Positions 49,534-59,561 of a stretch of DNA of 64,000 nucleotides are shown here, piece after piece. This DNA comes from PMG-095 sp037200885 (GTDB lineage: Bacteria > Myxococcota_A > Polyangia > Polyangiales > Polyangiaceae), in NCBI GenBank assembly GCA_037200885.1, contig JBBCIN010000002.1, positions 2,294,001 through 2,358,000 on the forward strand, given 5' to 3'. Positions within the stretch are counted from its first letter, which is position 1, and every line of letters begins with the position of its first letter. Both the position numbers and the translations under genes were made by a program. Below the pieces are notes generated by a model that saw only the letters and a program-made list of their open reading frames with translations, did no database searches and was not told the origin of the DNA.

Positions 49534-51552
49534 ATGGCTGACCGCGATGCAAAGGTCCGGCTAAACCTCGCCGCCAACGGCTTCCTCTCGACGCTGCAGC
49601 AGCTGCAGTCTGCCGCGAAAGACTTCGAGCACGCCGTTGAGGGCGTCGGCGACGGCGGCGAGAAGGCGAGCCGGAAACTCGGCGCGTTCGGTACCGCTGC
49701 CAAAGCCGGGTTCGGCGCCGCCAAGGCGTCGCTCGCCGAGCTCGGCAAGGGCCTGAAGAGCACGCTCGGGCAGGTGGCGACGCTGGGTGGGGCGCTCAGT
49801 GCGGCCAACGCGGTCCGCGGCGCCGTCGAAATGACGGAGGGCTACAAGAATCTGGCGTTCGCGATCCATTCGGGCACTGGCGTGTCGATGACCTGGCAGC
49901 AGGTCCAGACGCAGGTCGAGGGCGCGGCGCAACGCACGAAGCGAAGCAACAGGGAAATGCTTGAGACCTGGACCTCATTGCACGAGGCGATCGGTGACGT
50001 GAAGTTCGCGGCGGTAGCGATGGAGAGCGTAGCGAAGGCGTCCAACGTTACGGGCAAGAGCATGCAGGTGATGGGCGGGATCGCCGCCGGTCTCAGGGAG
50101 AAATTTGGGATCGGTGCGGAAGGCATGGACGCCGCGCTCGCGGCAGCCATCAGCCTCAGCGAGCGAGGTGGCGTCACGCTGGACGATCTGAGCGGCAAGA
50201 TCGACATCATCGGCGCGAGCGCCAAGCAAATGGGATTCGACGGCCTTGCCGGCTTTCAACAGGTCATGGGAATGATGAACGTCGGCGACGACGTGCTCGG
50301 CGGCGTGAAGCGCAACGTTCAAGCGGTGACGACCTTGATGGAGACGTTTGCCGACCCGGACAAGGTGAAGGACATCGAGAAGGAGCTTCACATCAAGATC
50401 TCCGATCACGCCGGCGTCCCGTTCAAGGACGCGCTCGACCGAATCATCGAGAAGAGCGGCGGTAAGGAAGAGATCCTGGGCAAGGTCTTCAGCGGCCAAG
50501 AAGTGAAGCTCGTCAGCGAGTTCGGGCGCACGTACACGCAAGCGTACGAGGCGACGACGGGCGACATGAAGACGAAAATGCGTGCCGGAATCGACGCCGT
50601 CCATGCGGCGCTCGAGGCGGGCGGCAAGTCGTTCCTCAGCAAGGCGGACTTCGAAAAAGAAGCCGCGGCGCGTACGCAGGACGCTTCGCGCAACTTTCAG
50701 GCCGCGCTCAACAAGCTCGAGGCAGCCTTCTCGGACGAGAAGATGATCGGGGCCATCAATGACATTGCCAAGAACCTGCCCGCGCTCGCAAAGGCGATCG
50801 CCGACATGCTCGGTTGGGCGATCAACCACCCGAAGACGGCGGCCGCTGCCGTCGTTGCCGGTAAGGTCGGCGGTGCCGTTCTACCCGCGGTCGCTGGCAG
50901 CCTGCTCCCCGCGGCCTGGAAAGCAATCGTCGCGCGCGTGGGCGGAGCCGCGGCCGCGACCGCCGCCACCAGCACCGGCGCCGGCGGCGTGATGACTCTC
51001 GGCGGTGGGTCTGCCGCGGCGGTCGGTGCGGGGACAGCTGCAGCGGGGCTGCTAGCTGCCGGTGCGATAGGCGGAGGCATTGGCTACGGCATCGTGCGCG
51101 CGACGGTCGACCCGCGTCTGCACGACAAGAACGCTGACCTGCAGTTCCTGAACGATGCGACCATCGAAGGGAAACTTGCGATGGGCGGCACGCGGGAGCG
51201 GAAGCAGTCCGCCGCCGACGCGCTGCGCGAGCAGATCAAGACCTCGCGAAAGACGCGCACGCTATTCGGTGGCGCGCTCGACGACGTGTTCGGCGCCGGC
51301 GCGCAGCTCGTCGACAAGAGCTACCGCGACCCGAACAAGGTCGCGGTGGGCAAAGCGCAGGAGCAGCTCCGGTCGCTTGAGCAGAGCCTCGGCAAGGGTT
51401 CGGCCACGGGTGACCGCGCGTCGCAGTCGTTCGCTCGATTGGCCGAAAGCGCGGATCGCGTGACGGCTGTGCTGAACAAGTTCGGTGGCGGTGCCGGCTC
51501 GAACGGGCTGCCGCCCACACCAGGCAACGAACCAGGGAGCACTCCTCGATGA
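49534..51552 (+). CDS. Tail tape-measure protein
   Basis: A 672-residue protein of TP901-type tape-measure character. A helical N terminus (FLSTLQQLQSAAKDFEHAVEG) leads into the conserved core (SNREMLETWTSLHEAIGD, VAKASNVTGKSMQVMGGIAAGLREKFGIG, GFDGLAGFQQVMGMMNVGDDV). Hydrophobic Ala/Gly segments near 435-535 (PKTAAAAVVAGKVGGAVLPAV, AGLLAAGAIGGGIGYGI) are typical of tape measures. Its length suits a tail of roughly 100 nm by the usual rule of about 0.15 nm per residue. No tail-tube, chaperone or baseplate genes flank it. Confidence 0.8.
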   Translation: MADRDAKVRLNLAANGFLSTLQQLQSAAKDFEHAVEGVGDGGEKASRKLGAFGTAAKAGFGAAKASLAELGKGLKSTLGQVATLGGALSAANAVRGAVEMTEGYKNLAFAIHSGTGVSMTWQQVQTQVEGAAQRTKRSNREMLETWTSLHEAIGDVKFAAVAMESVAKASNVTGKSMQVMGGIAAGLREKFGIGAEGMDAALAAAISLSERGGVTLDDLSGKIDIIGASAKQMGFDGLAGFQQVMGMMNVGDDVLGGVKRNVQAVTTLMETFADPDKVKDIEKELHIKISDHAGVPFKDALDRIIEKSGGKEEILGKVFSGQEVKLVSEFGRTYTQAYEATTGDMKTKMRAGIDAVHAALEAGGKSFLSKADFEKEAAARTQDASRNFQAALNKLEAAFSDEKMIGAINDIAKNLPALAKAIADMLGWAINHPKTAAAAVVAGKVGGAVLPAVAGSLLPAAWKAIVARVGGAAAATAATSTGAGGVMTLGGGSAAAVGAGTAAAGLLAAGAIGGGIGYGIVRATVDPRLHDKNADLQFLNDATIEGKLAMGGTRERKQSAADALREQIKTSRKTRTLFGGALDDVFGAGAQLVDKSYRDPNKVAVGKAQEQLRSLEQSLGKGSATGDRASQSFARLAESADRVTAVLNKFGGGAGSNGLPPTPGNEPGSTPR

Positions 51553-51818
51553 ATGACGAAGGCAAAGCTGGCTCACTATTCGCTCCGAGCGACGCCGCTG
51601 CCGTGCACCGATGCCTTCAAGGTCAGCAGCTCGGTGAGCGACTCGCCGACGCCTTGCTGTCGTCGCCGCTGCCCGCCGAAGACGTGCTCGAGATGATCTT
51701 CCATGCGGCGTACATCTGGGCACGCGACGGGATGGAGATCCCAGAGCACCTGATTGAAGCCTCGCTGCTAATTTTGCTGAACAAGGCACTCCAGACGGGA
51801 GCCGGTCAGAAACGATGA
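51549..51818 (+). CDS. Small hypothetical protein
   Basis: An 89-residue helical protein, ATG 51549 overlapping the tape-measure stop (ATGA). Its sequence includes LADALLSSPLPAEDVLEMIFHAAYIWARDG and EHLIEASLLILLNKALQ. In tailed phages the small gene beside the tape measure is often a tail-assembly chaperone, but that gene normally precedes the tape measure, so this is not claimed. Confidence 0.55.
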   Translation: MNDEGKAGSLFAPSDAAAVHRCLQGQQLGERLADALLSSPLPAEDVLEMIFHAAYIWARDGMEIPEHLIEASLLILLNKALQTGAGQKR

Positions 51819-52060
51819 GCTTCGACGATGATGTGCGGGACACGGTCGACGTCCCCGCGGACCCCCTCACCCGCTTCGACTCCTTCGTCGGCGAGGTCCG
51901 AGCCCGTCTCGAGGCTGGCCGGGCAGCGTACGGTGATCGCAGCTTCACGCGGCCGCCCGCGGAGCTGCTCGGGGAGCTGCAACAGGAGGCGCTCGACCTG
52001 GCGGGCTGGGGGTTCGTGCTCTGGTGCCGATTGGAGAGCCTTCGCAAAACTACCCCTTGA
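51815..52060 (+). CDS. Small MazG-like helical protein
   Basis: An 81-residue protein, ATG 51815 overlapping the previous stop (ATGA). The arrangement F...V..VRARLEAGRAAYGDRSFTRPPAELLGELQQEALDLAGWGFVL resembles small phage-encoded proteins related to MazG/dUTPase-like all-alpha pyrophosphohydrolases (YGD.SF...P.EL..E..QE..D). The EExxE metal motif is not complete, so catalysis is doubtful. Confidence 0.55.
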   Translation: MSFDDDVRDTVDVPADPLTRFDSFVGEVRARLEAGRAAYGDRSFTRPPAELLGELQQEALDLAGWGFVLWCRLESLRKTTP

Positions 52061-52084
52061 CACCTATCCTAGACTTGCTATCTA
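52057..52084 (+). promoter_or_regulatory. Candidate sigma-70 promoter before the right-end genes
   Basis: A perfect TTGACA (52057-52062) is followed after 16 nt by TATCTA (52079-52084), in a distinctly AT-rich patch. Two near-copies of TATC-TAGAC (around 52065 and 52079) overlap it and could be an operator. It would drive the genes from 52100 through the integrase. Confidence 0.5.
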
Positions 52085-52099
52085 GACATTAACTCAAGA

Positions 52100-52327
52100 A
52101 TGGCACCGAAGAACAAGCTCTACAGCACTGGCGAATGCTGGTGCGGCTGCGGCGCAGCGACGAAACCAGGGATCTTCTTCGTGCAAGGGCACGATAAGTT
52201 TGCGGAGGGCGCGGTGCGCGAATTGGAGTTCGGCACGGTCGTCGACTTCCTCGACGCGCACGGCTACGGCATCGACCCCGGCAAGAAGAGCGCGCGGAAA
52301 TTGCTCGAGAAAAAGCGAGCGAAGTAA
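52100..52327 (+). CDS. Small Cys-rich conserved protein
   Basis: A 75-residue protein with CWCGCGAATKPGIFFVQGHDKFAEGAV near the N terminus, a Cys motif followed by GHD, found in many small bacterial and phage proteins. It ends with a basic tail (KKSARKLLEKKRAK). It lies directly behind the candidate promoter at 52057. A metal- or nucleic-acid-binding function is possible. Confidence 0.6.
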   Translation: MAPKNKLYSTGECWCGCGAATKPGIFFVQGHDKFAEGAVRELEFGTVVDFLDAHGYGIDPGKKSARKLLEKKRAK

Positions 52328-52393
52328 CCCAAGAGAACGGCCCCCGCGCTGCTGGAAACAGCCGAGGGCCACGAACCACAGTGAGGTAACACC

Positions 52394-52711
52394 ATGGTCA
52401 AAGACAACAAAGCACGGGACGGGCACGACGACAAGAAACAGAGCGATCCGCCGAGCGGCGTGCATCGCAAGGCGGCGTACACGCTGGAAGAGATTGCGTC
52501 CGCGTTCGGACACGACGCCGGCACGACGCCATCGACCTTCGCGGCGTACGCGATGCTGAGCGCCTCGGAGGAGCTGCACAACTTCGCCGACATGCTGCAC
52601 GAGGGCGACACGGTGTGCCGCGAGGACTGGTGGCACGCTTTGCTGACGATCTCCTCGCGGCTCCGCGTGGCGTCGACCATCGTGCTGCGCGAAACGGAAG
52701 GTGCGGCGTGA
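52394..52711 (+). CDS. Hypothetical protein
   Basis: A 105-residue protein from ATG 52394. After a charged N terminus (KDNKARDGHDDKKQSD) the rest is helical (YTLEEIASAFGHDAG, FAAYAMLSASEELHNFADMLHEGD, WWHALLTISSRLRVASTIVLRE). Family not recognised. Its TGA overlaps the next GTG. Confidence 0.55.
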   Translation: MVKDNKARDGHDDKKQSDPPSGVHRKAAYTLEEIASAFGHDAGTTPSTFAAYAMLSASEELHNFADMLHEGDTVCREDWWHALLTISSRLRVASTIVLRETEGAA

Positions 52712-53131
52712 GGCCCCAAGCCCGGCTCGAAAAGAAAAGTGGCGTACGTCGCTCGGTCCCAATTCCGGAGCCGTTCGCGTCCGGAATTGAGTTCGCTGTC
52801 GCGGCAAATGGCGAGCTCGTGGAAGCCGACGTTCGCCGCGTCGGGAGCGACCTCGCGCGAGACTACTCGGCACATCTCGACATCCTGCCGAGCACTGAGC
52901 CTGAGCTCGCCATTTGCATCCTCATCTGCGAGCGACTCAAAGCAGAGCGCCAGGCCTCGCTTCGCCCGACGCTCTCGACCAGGCAACGCTCGCTGTTGCG
53001 CGCCGAACTCCGCGCGATCAGCACCGAGCTCGTGGGCCTAACCGAGCGGCAAGCCGACCTCACCAGGCGAAAGCTGGAGCTTCAATCGAAGCTTGGCACC
53101 ATCGCCGACTGGGCCTTTCAGCGGGGAGTCT

Positions 53132-53145
<14 letters not shown>
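52708..53145 (+). CDS. Coiled-coil hypothetical protein upstream of integrase
   Basis: A 145-residue protein from GTG 52708 (GTGA overlap). The C-terminal half is a coiled coil (RQRSLLRAELRAISTELVGLTERQADLTRRKLELQSKLGTIADWAFQRG). Its last 14 bp overlap the integrase start at 53132, so integrase translation may depend on it. Family not recognised. Confidence 0.55.
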
Positions 53146-54581
<1,436 letters not shown>

Positions 54582-54717
54582 GTAGAACAAGCTCGATTCG
54601 CTCCTGCCCGACGAATCGAGCGCCGTGCGCGACTCGGCGGCCGCGGGCGACCTCACGGCTGCACGGGTCGCTCCGTCTCCCGACCTGCCAACGAGCTTGG
54701 GGTGTAGACTGGTCTCG

Positions 54718-55482
54718 GTGGGCCGCCGAGACCTCATCAATTTCGTGCCCTTCCTTTGCGTCATCGCGTGCGGGGGCGCCTCAACGCACGAGGACCCGGG
54801 CAACATGTCCGCGGGCGCGGGCGGCACGTCGACGGCAGGCATGTCGGCGGGCGCCGGCTCGGGCGGCGCGTGTGAAGAGCCCCTGTCCGTCGTTCCCGAT
54901 TTGCCGCCATTTCAGGCGCCGCCGATCGATGCCCTCGGTGCTTACCACGTGACACTTCACAATCACTGCGGGCAAACGGTGTGGCCAGCCTCCGCGCCGT
55001 CGGGTGGCCTCGAAAATAGCGTCATCGATACGCAGCTCTGGCTCCCACTGTTACCCGCGAATGATCGCACCATCACCGTTTACGGCGGCGTTCGGGAGAT
55101 CGGTTTTTGGGGCAGGACGGGCTGCAGCTTCGATCAAGCGGGCAACGGGACGTGTGAGACAGGTGAATGCGGCGGCTTGCTCTGTCCCATGGCCTTCGGG
55201 TTTCCGCCGAGCGCGACCGCCTTCGACCTCGAGGGTGGCTTTCAAGGCCGGTACAACGTGGGTCTGCGTGTCGAGGGTGGTTCGTGTGGCGATCACGAAT
55301 GCACCGCGAACCTCGACGACTGTGACGACGCTTCGGTCCTAGAGAATGCCTGTGGCAAGACGATTGCGTGCAGCGACATCTGCTCCGACTCGCCGACGTG
55401 TTGCGCGCGGCCGGGCTGCGACAGCGGTGGGGTGTCGCACGGGGATAGCGGTGACGATCTCGTCGTCACATTCTGCCCGTGA
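54718..55482 (+). CDS. Thaumatin-like lipoprotein
   Basis: Predicted 254-residue lipoprotein from GTG 54718 (lipobox LCVIAC), with a short Gly/Ser/Ala linker. The mature domain matches the thaumatin/PR-5 fold: YHVTLHNHCGQTVWPA, IGFWGRTGCSFDQAGNGTCETGECGGLLCPM, FGFPPSATAFDLEGG, YNVGLRVEGG and a Cys-dense end (NACGKTIACSDICSDSPTCC). About 18 cysteines would form disulfides outside the cell. Plant homologues bind beta-glucans; bacterial members are rare. Start is uncertain because no ribosome site is clear. Confidence 0.8.
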   Translation: MGRRDLINFVPFLCVIACGGASTHEDPGNMSAGAGGTSTAGMSAGAGSGGACEEPLSVVPDLPPFQAPPIDALGAYHVTLHNHCGQTVWPASAPSGGLENSVIDTQLWLPLLPANDRTITVYGGVREIGFWGRTGCSFDQAGNGTCETGECGGLLCPMAFGFPPSATAFDLEGGFQGRYNVGLRVEGGSCGDHECTANLDDCDDASVLENACGKTIACSDICSDSPTCCARPGCDSGGVSHGDSGDDLVVTFCP

Positions 55483-55786
55483 ACGCTCGCGCGAGTGCGG
55501 ACCCAGTAGCTGATGATGACGATGCGAGCCGTGTCCACTAACCGTCGGCACGGCTATTTCTCGGCGGCCGGCGTACTGGATGGGGAGCACCCCCGCAACT
55601 GTCCCGCCAACTGTCCCTCGCATACTTAGCGTGCACGATTCGGAAACCGTCACGCCGCGCGCGCCCGTTCAATCGTCGCCCCCACCCAACCCGACCCCTG
55701 TCGCGAATTGATACATCCGCTCCGCTCGCCCACATTACCCCACAATTGCTTCCCGCCCCCGGCCAAACGTGCTCCCCTGATCCCGC
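55483..55786. other. 304-bp intergenic region
   Basis: No gene can be supported. It contains a short direct repeat, AACTGTCCC twice (around 55600-55618), separated by GCCA-type spacing. The minus-strand frame 55538-56149 is a shadow with unnatural composition. Confidence 0.4.
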
Positions 55787-56170
55787 GTGACGATCAAGCC
55801 GTTGCACCTGTCCTCGCGCGCGCCAAACCCCCTGCCGATCGAGACAGTGCGGGATTTGCTGGGGATCGTGCGGGCTTTGTATGCGTTTCAGCGCCAGAAG
55901 GGCAACAGCGGGTACGCGCGCGAACTGCAAGGCGCGGGGGAGCGGCTGCGTGAGGCGCTCTCCCTGGCGATCCGCAAAGGTGATGCAGAAGCGCACGCCG
56001 AGGCCTGGCGACTGGCGGATGAGGCGATTGCGACTATTGCGCGCGTTCAGGGCTCGCTCGGCGACGACCTGTCGGTCGCGGTGCGGCTGGCGTCGGATCG
56101 CGTGCAGCGACGGCATTTCAAAGGGAATGATCGTGAGGCGCGCCGGCAAGCGCGCATCAAGCGCGGCTGA
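55787..56170 (+). CDS. Helical hypothetical protein
   Basis: A 127-residue, mostly helical and basic protein from GTG 55787 (TVRDLLGIVRALYAFQRQKG, LREALSLAIRKGDAEAHAEAWRLADEAIATIARV), ending in a basic segment (RRHFKGNDREARRQARIKRG). Family not recognised. A palindromic stem-loop follows the stop. Confidence 0.5.
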   Translation: MTIKPLHLSSRAPNPLPIETVRDLLGIVRALYAFQRQKGNSGYARELQGAGERLREALSLAIRKGDAEAHAEAWRLADEAIATIARVQGSLGDDLSVAVRLASDRVQRRHFKGNDREARRQARIKRG

Positions 56171-56187
56171 CTTTGGACCTGCGGCAC

Positions 56188-56207
56188 ACTCCTCACAAGT
56201 GAGGAGT
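56188..56207. repeat. 20-bp inverted repeat after the 56170 stop
   Basis: ACTCCTCAC and GTGAGGAGT form perfect 9-bp arms around AA. It could be a terminator for the upstream gene, though no T-run follows, or an operator for the gene at 56379. Confidence 0.5.
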
Positions 56208-56378
56208 TGTCGGATATCGTCAGCTAATCCATCGGCGCTCGAGCGCTGCTGAGATCAGCGAGTGACAGAACCGAAACATGCGGGCGCGCGGGACACGAGG
56301 GGGCAAACGACGCCCGGTCTACGACTCGTTGCCATTTGCCACCTTGAGCTTATTTTTGCGGCGTGTTTTGGTGTGACC

Positions 56379-56639
56379 ATGGATCCTTTTCGTCGCTGCG
56401 TTCAGGATTTGGAAGCCATCACTCGCTTGCTCGAACTCCCTCACGGCCAGGACATCGCTTTCGAGATGTTCCGCGAACTGCTGCCTTATTTATGGCAACT
56501 GACGCCGTTGCGTGATCGGGACCCATCGGGCGCACTCGCGTGCTTGTTCGACTACGCGGAAGGCATTCGAGTTCGACTCGGCTTTCCGAAGCTCGAATCG
56601 TCGCCGCCGCCCAGCATGCAGATCTCGCACGTCGCCTAG
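56379..56639 (+). CDS. Small hypothetical protein
   Basis: An 86-residue protein. ATG 56379 begins MDPFRRCVQDLEAITRLLELPHGQ; longer in-frame starts add an unlikely region. It is helical (IAFEMFRELLPYLWQLTPLRDRD, LACLFDYAEGIRVRLGFP). Family not recognised. Confidence 0.45.
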   Translation: MDPFRRCVQDLEAITRLLELPHGQDIAFEMFRELLPYLWQLTPLRDRDPSGALACLFDYAEGIRVRLGFPKLESSPPPSMQISHVA

Positions 56640-56661
56640 TGCGCTGCGCGTCACTCTGATT

Positions 56662-57003
56662 TCAGAGCAGCACCCTCGTCGTGCAGCTCGCACTGCAACC
56701 GAAACTGCCTTCGCAGTCTTCGAAGGCCGCTTGCACGTGGGCGTCACCACAATAGGGCGCCTTCGTGCACACGCTGGTACACACGGTTCTGCCGTAGGCG
56801 GTCGCCAGCGCGACGTTCTTGGGACCGTCGTCGCAAGCTTCGTTGCTCGCCTTCACGCCGTCACCGCAGTACGGCGCCAACGTACGGTCGGACTTGCAGG
56901 TGCCGTACGCGCCGCTATTCACGCCGTCGTCGCAGGGCGAACATGCGCGCACACACCTCGCGCGGAATCGGCCTCGATTCAAGCCAAAATCGTGGCAGTT
57001 GCG
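56662..57003 (-). pseudogene. Remnant of a Cys-rich (CGDG-repeat) lipoprotein
   Basis: The frame encodes repeats of the type PYCGDGVKASNEACDDG and PYCGDAHVQAAFEDCEG, the myxobacterial Cys-rich repeat of large surface lipoproteins. It has no signal peptide, no good start (TTG or GTG only) and is closed by a TAG just upstream at 57004. It therefore looks like the 3' end of a gene whose 5' part was lost. The next gene, asd, begins 40 bp away on the other strand. Confidence 0.5.
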
Positions 57004-57046
57004 CTAGCGTTCACGGTTCTGGCAGCGGGAAGCTGTGTTAAATGAT

Positions 57047-58099
57047 ATGAGCCGCGCCATGCGTATCTGCATTCTTGGTGCAACCGGGCTCGTCGGCCGC
57101 GAAAGCTTGGATTTGGTACAGCGCGCTTGGCCCGGCGCGGAACTCTCGCTGTTCGCCAGTCGTGACCAAACGCTCGAGCACGCCGGCAAGTCGTACAAGG
57201 TCCGCGGCGCCTCTCAGCTCGAGAGCACGGACGCCCCGCGTGGTGACCTTGCCCTGGTCGCCCTCGATGACGACCACAGCCAACGCTACGTGCCTCGCTT
57301 GCTGGAGCTGGGTTACCGCGTCGTCGACAAGAGCAATACTTATCGACTCGATCCCAAGGTCCCCTTGGTCGTGGCTGGCGTCAATTGCCGGCAAGTGAGC
57401 GAAGCGGCGCGCTTGGTCGCGAACCCCAACTGCACCACGATCCCATTCGCGCTCGCCACCGCCCCGCTGAAGCGCGCGTTCGGGCTGGCTTCGGCCACGG
57501 TCAGCACCTATCAGGCCGTGAGCGGCGCCGGCATCGGCGCGCTGGATGAGTTCTTGGCCGAATCCAAGGCCGGCTACGCGGAGCCGAACCGCTTCGGCAA
57601 CGGCTTCGACGTCAGCCACTACGCCGGCAACGCCGTGCCGCACAACGGCAAGACCGACGAGAGCGGGTTCAGTGCCGAAGAGCGCAAGCTCGTGCAAGAG
57701 AGCCGCAAGATCTTGGATTTTCCAGACTTCGCGGTCTCAGCGCAATGCTGCCGTGTGGCCGTCGCGGTCGGCCACTACATCAACACCTGGCTCACCTTGT
57801 CTCGCGCCCCCGAGCTCAGCGAGATCGAAGCCGCGCTCGCGGACCCCGAGCAGACGCCCTTCGTCCGCTTCTACCCCGGATCGTCGGGTGATGGCTTGAG
57901 CGCGCTTTCCTGCGTGCAAGATCGCGATCGCGCGCTCGTCGGCCGGTTGCGGCGCGATGCACGTGATGCGAGCGGCAAGAGCGTGTGCTTGACGATGGCC
58001 GGCGACAACCTGCGACTCGGCGCGGCGACCAACGCCATCCGCATCGCCAGCCGCTGGTTCCCCGCACAAGACGCGGAATTGAACGCTCCCGGGATCTGA
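57047..58099 (+). CDS. asd: Aspartate-semialdehyde dehydrogenase
   Basis: Reduces aspartyl phosphate to aspartate semialdehyde for lysine, threonine and methionine synthesis. It has 350 residues. The NADP-binding loop GATGLVGRESLDL is near the N terminus, the catalytic Cys is in ANPNCTTIP (about residue 128) and YQAVSGAG follows it. The substrate region shows QCCRVAVAVGHYIN where many homologues have RVPV..GH. ATG 57047 (or 57059) is the start. Confidence 0.9.
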   Translation: MSRAMRICILGATGLVGRESLDLVQRAWPGAELSLFASRDQTLEHAGKSYKVRGASQLESTDAPRGDLALVALDDDHSQRYVPRLLELGYRVVDKSNTYRLDPKVPLVVAGVNCRQVSEAARLVANPNCTTIPFALATAPLKRAFGLASATVSTYQAVSGAGIGALDEFLAESKAGYAEPNRFGNGFDVSHYAGNAVPHNGKTDESGFSAEERKLVQESRKILDFPDFAVSAQCCRVAVAVGHYINTWLTLSRAPELSEIEAALADPEQTPFVRFYPGSSGDGLSALSCVQDRDRALVGRLRRDARDASGKSVCLTMAGDNLRLGAATNAIRIASRWFPAQDAELNAPGI

Positions 58100-58118
58100 T
58101 CGCGGTAAGCTTCACGGC

Positions 58119-58694
58119 GTGAGCTCCTACTCCCAGCGCAACAAGCCTGCCGCGCTCGGCTCGCTGCTCGCGAGCTCGCGCGAGGCAGCGGCTCGCTACG
58201 CGGGGACGGCCATCGACCGCGAGCAATGGCGGCAGATCGTCGGCGAGCGGATTGCGGCCCGCACCGAGCCGGGGGCCAAACGCGGGCGTGAATTGACGGT
58301 GCACGTCGCGTCCGCGAGCTGGGCTCAAGAGCTCGCGCTGCTCGTCAACGAGATCGTGGTCCGACTCAAGGCCGCTGGGATTCACGTCGATACGGTGCGC
58401 TTTCGCGTCAAGGAGATCGCGCCGCAGCCGCGCGATCAAGCGTCGCTCAAGCCCACCTATCGCAAAGCCACGCTCTCCGGCGCCTTGAGCGATCAACTGC
58501 AACGCATCGACGACTCCGAATTGCGCGATGCAATCAGTGAAGCGGCTGCGCTTTGGCTAGCCTTGGACGAAACGCCCAGCAAGGCTACTTCAACGCGACC
58601 AAACGCTCGAGTCCCTCGAGCCGCTGAATCGCAAAGCGCTCGTTCGGCGCGTACGCCTGCGTCTGGGCCTGCAAGATCGAAAGGTAAGCCCTGA
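58119..58694 (+). CDS. DUF721/DciA-like protein
   Basis: A 191-residue protein from GTG 58119, 19 bp after asd. Residues 10-100 match the DUF721 domain (LGSLLASSREAAARY, WRQIVGERIAARTEPGA, LTVHVASASWAQELALLVNEIVVRL), found in DciA helicase-loading proteins. The C-terminal 40 residues are disordered, Ser/Arg/Pro-rich, and coded antisense to the 3' end of the FHA gene at 58585 (110-bp overlap). Their unusual composition suggests overprinting on the conserved FHA frame. Confidence 0.75.
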   Translation: MSSYSQRNKPAALGSLLASSREAAARYAGTAIDREQWRQIVGERIAARTEPGAKRGRELTVHVASASWAQELALLVNEIVVRLKAAGIHVDTVRFRVKEIAPQPRDQASLKPTYRKATLSGALSDQLQRIDDSELRDAISEAAALWLALDETPSKATSTRPNARVPRAAESQSARSARTPASGPARSKGKP

Positions 58695-59484
58695 GCGCCG
58701 TGAGGTTTACCGCGTCGACGCGCCGTAGCACCGCGTACATCTGATCCACGAGCTCGATCGGAATCGGTCGGCGCAGCGATGCGTACAGGTCAATCGTGTA
58801 GTCGAGCCATTTGCCATGCGCAGTCGCATCCGCGAGCTTGCCCGCGTAGGTCGCGGCTCGAATGACCACGCGCGCCGGCGGCTCGCGCCCGCGCTTCACC
58901 TCGGAGAGCACGTTGGAAAGCGCGGTCGAGAGCACGCGCTCCGCTTCCTCACCGCGACCCAAGGCCAAGACCTTGTCGGCGACCCCGCCGAGCAACTCCA
59001 ACGCCTCTGCGCGCTGCGTGGCCTCCACTTCAGGCTGCTTCAGCTCAGCCTTGGTGTCCGCGCGTGAATCCGAAACCGGTGCGAGCGACGGGTCGGTCGG
59101 GACGTGCACGCCGTGGAGCGTCTCGGCCATGCGCCGTTCGGCGGGCATGGCCGCGGGCACGCGCGCAACCGAGCACACCACGAACTGCTGCTTGCCGACT
59201 TGTAACTGGTCGCCCGCTTTTAGTGCCTCGCTGCCGTTGACGCGCTTACTGTTGACGAAAACACCGTTGGCACTGCTGAAGTCTTCCACGGTGATGCGGT
59301 CTTCAGTGACGATGATCTGCGCGTGCCGGCGAGACACCAGGCCATCATCGAGCACGAGATGGCAGTTGGAACTTCGACCAATGAGTATTTCTCCAGGGCG
59401 TAGCTCGAACGTGCGCCCGTGGTACTCCAGCCAGAAGCGTTGCGCGCTGCGCGTCTGCTCCCGAGCTTGATCCAGGCGCGGCAT
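58585..59484 (-). CDS. FHA-domain protein (third of a tandem trio)
   Basis: A 299-residue protein; ATG 59484 is preferred over TTG 59514. The FHA domain (about 15-95) shows GEILIGRSSNCHLVLDDGLVSRRHAQI and SSANGVFVNSKRV, so the phosphothreonine-binding Arg, Ser and His are present. A linker leads to a helical C-terminal domain of about 140 residues shared with the next gene (ELLGGVADKVLALGRGEEAERVL, KWLDYTIDLYASLRRP, RFAIQRLEGLERLVALK). Probably an adaptor for Ser/Thr kinase signalling. Its 3' end overlaps the DUF721 gene. Confidence 0.82.
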   Translation of the reverse strand: MPRLDQAREQTRSAQRFWLEYHGRTFELRPGEILIGRSSNCHLVLDDGLVSRRHAQIIVTEDRITVEDFSSANGVFVNSKRVNGSEALKAGDQLQVGKQQFVVCSVARVPAAMPAERRMAETLHGVHVPTDPSLAPVSDSRADTKAELKQPEVEATQRAEALELLGGVADKVLALGRGEEAERVLSTALSNVLSEVKRGREPPARVVIRAATYAGKLADATAHGKWLDYTIDLYASLRRPIPIELVDQMYAVLRRVDAVNLTALRAYLSILQAQTQAYAPNERFAIQRLEGLERLVALK

Positions 59485-59561
59485 CGTGGGGCGAGAGTTC
59501 CGATCGGAATCCAATCCCGCTAAACGTAGCTTGCCCGCGGAAAGCCGTCGAGCGGGCTATT

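Noticed and set aside
55538..56149. 203-codon minus-strand frame
   Set aside because: Arg/Gln/His-rich antisense shadow of the 55787 gene with no start context.
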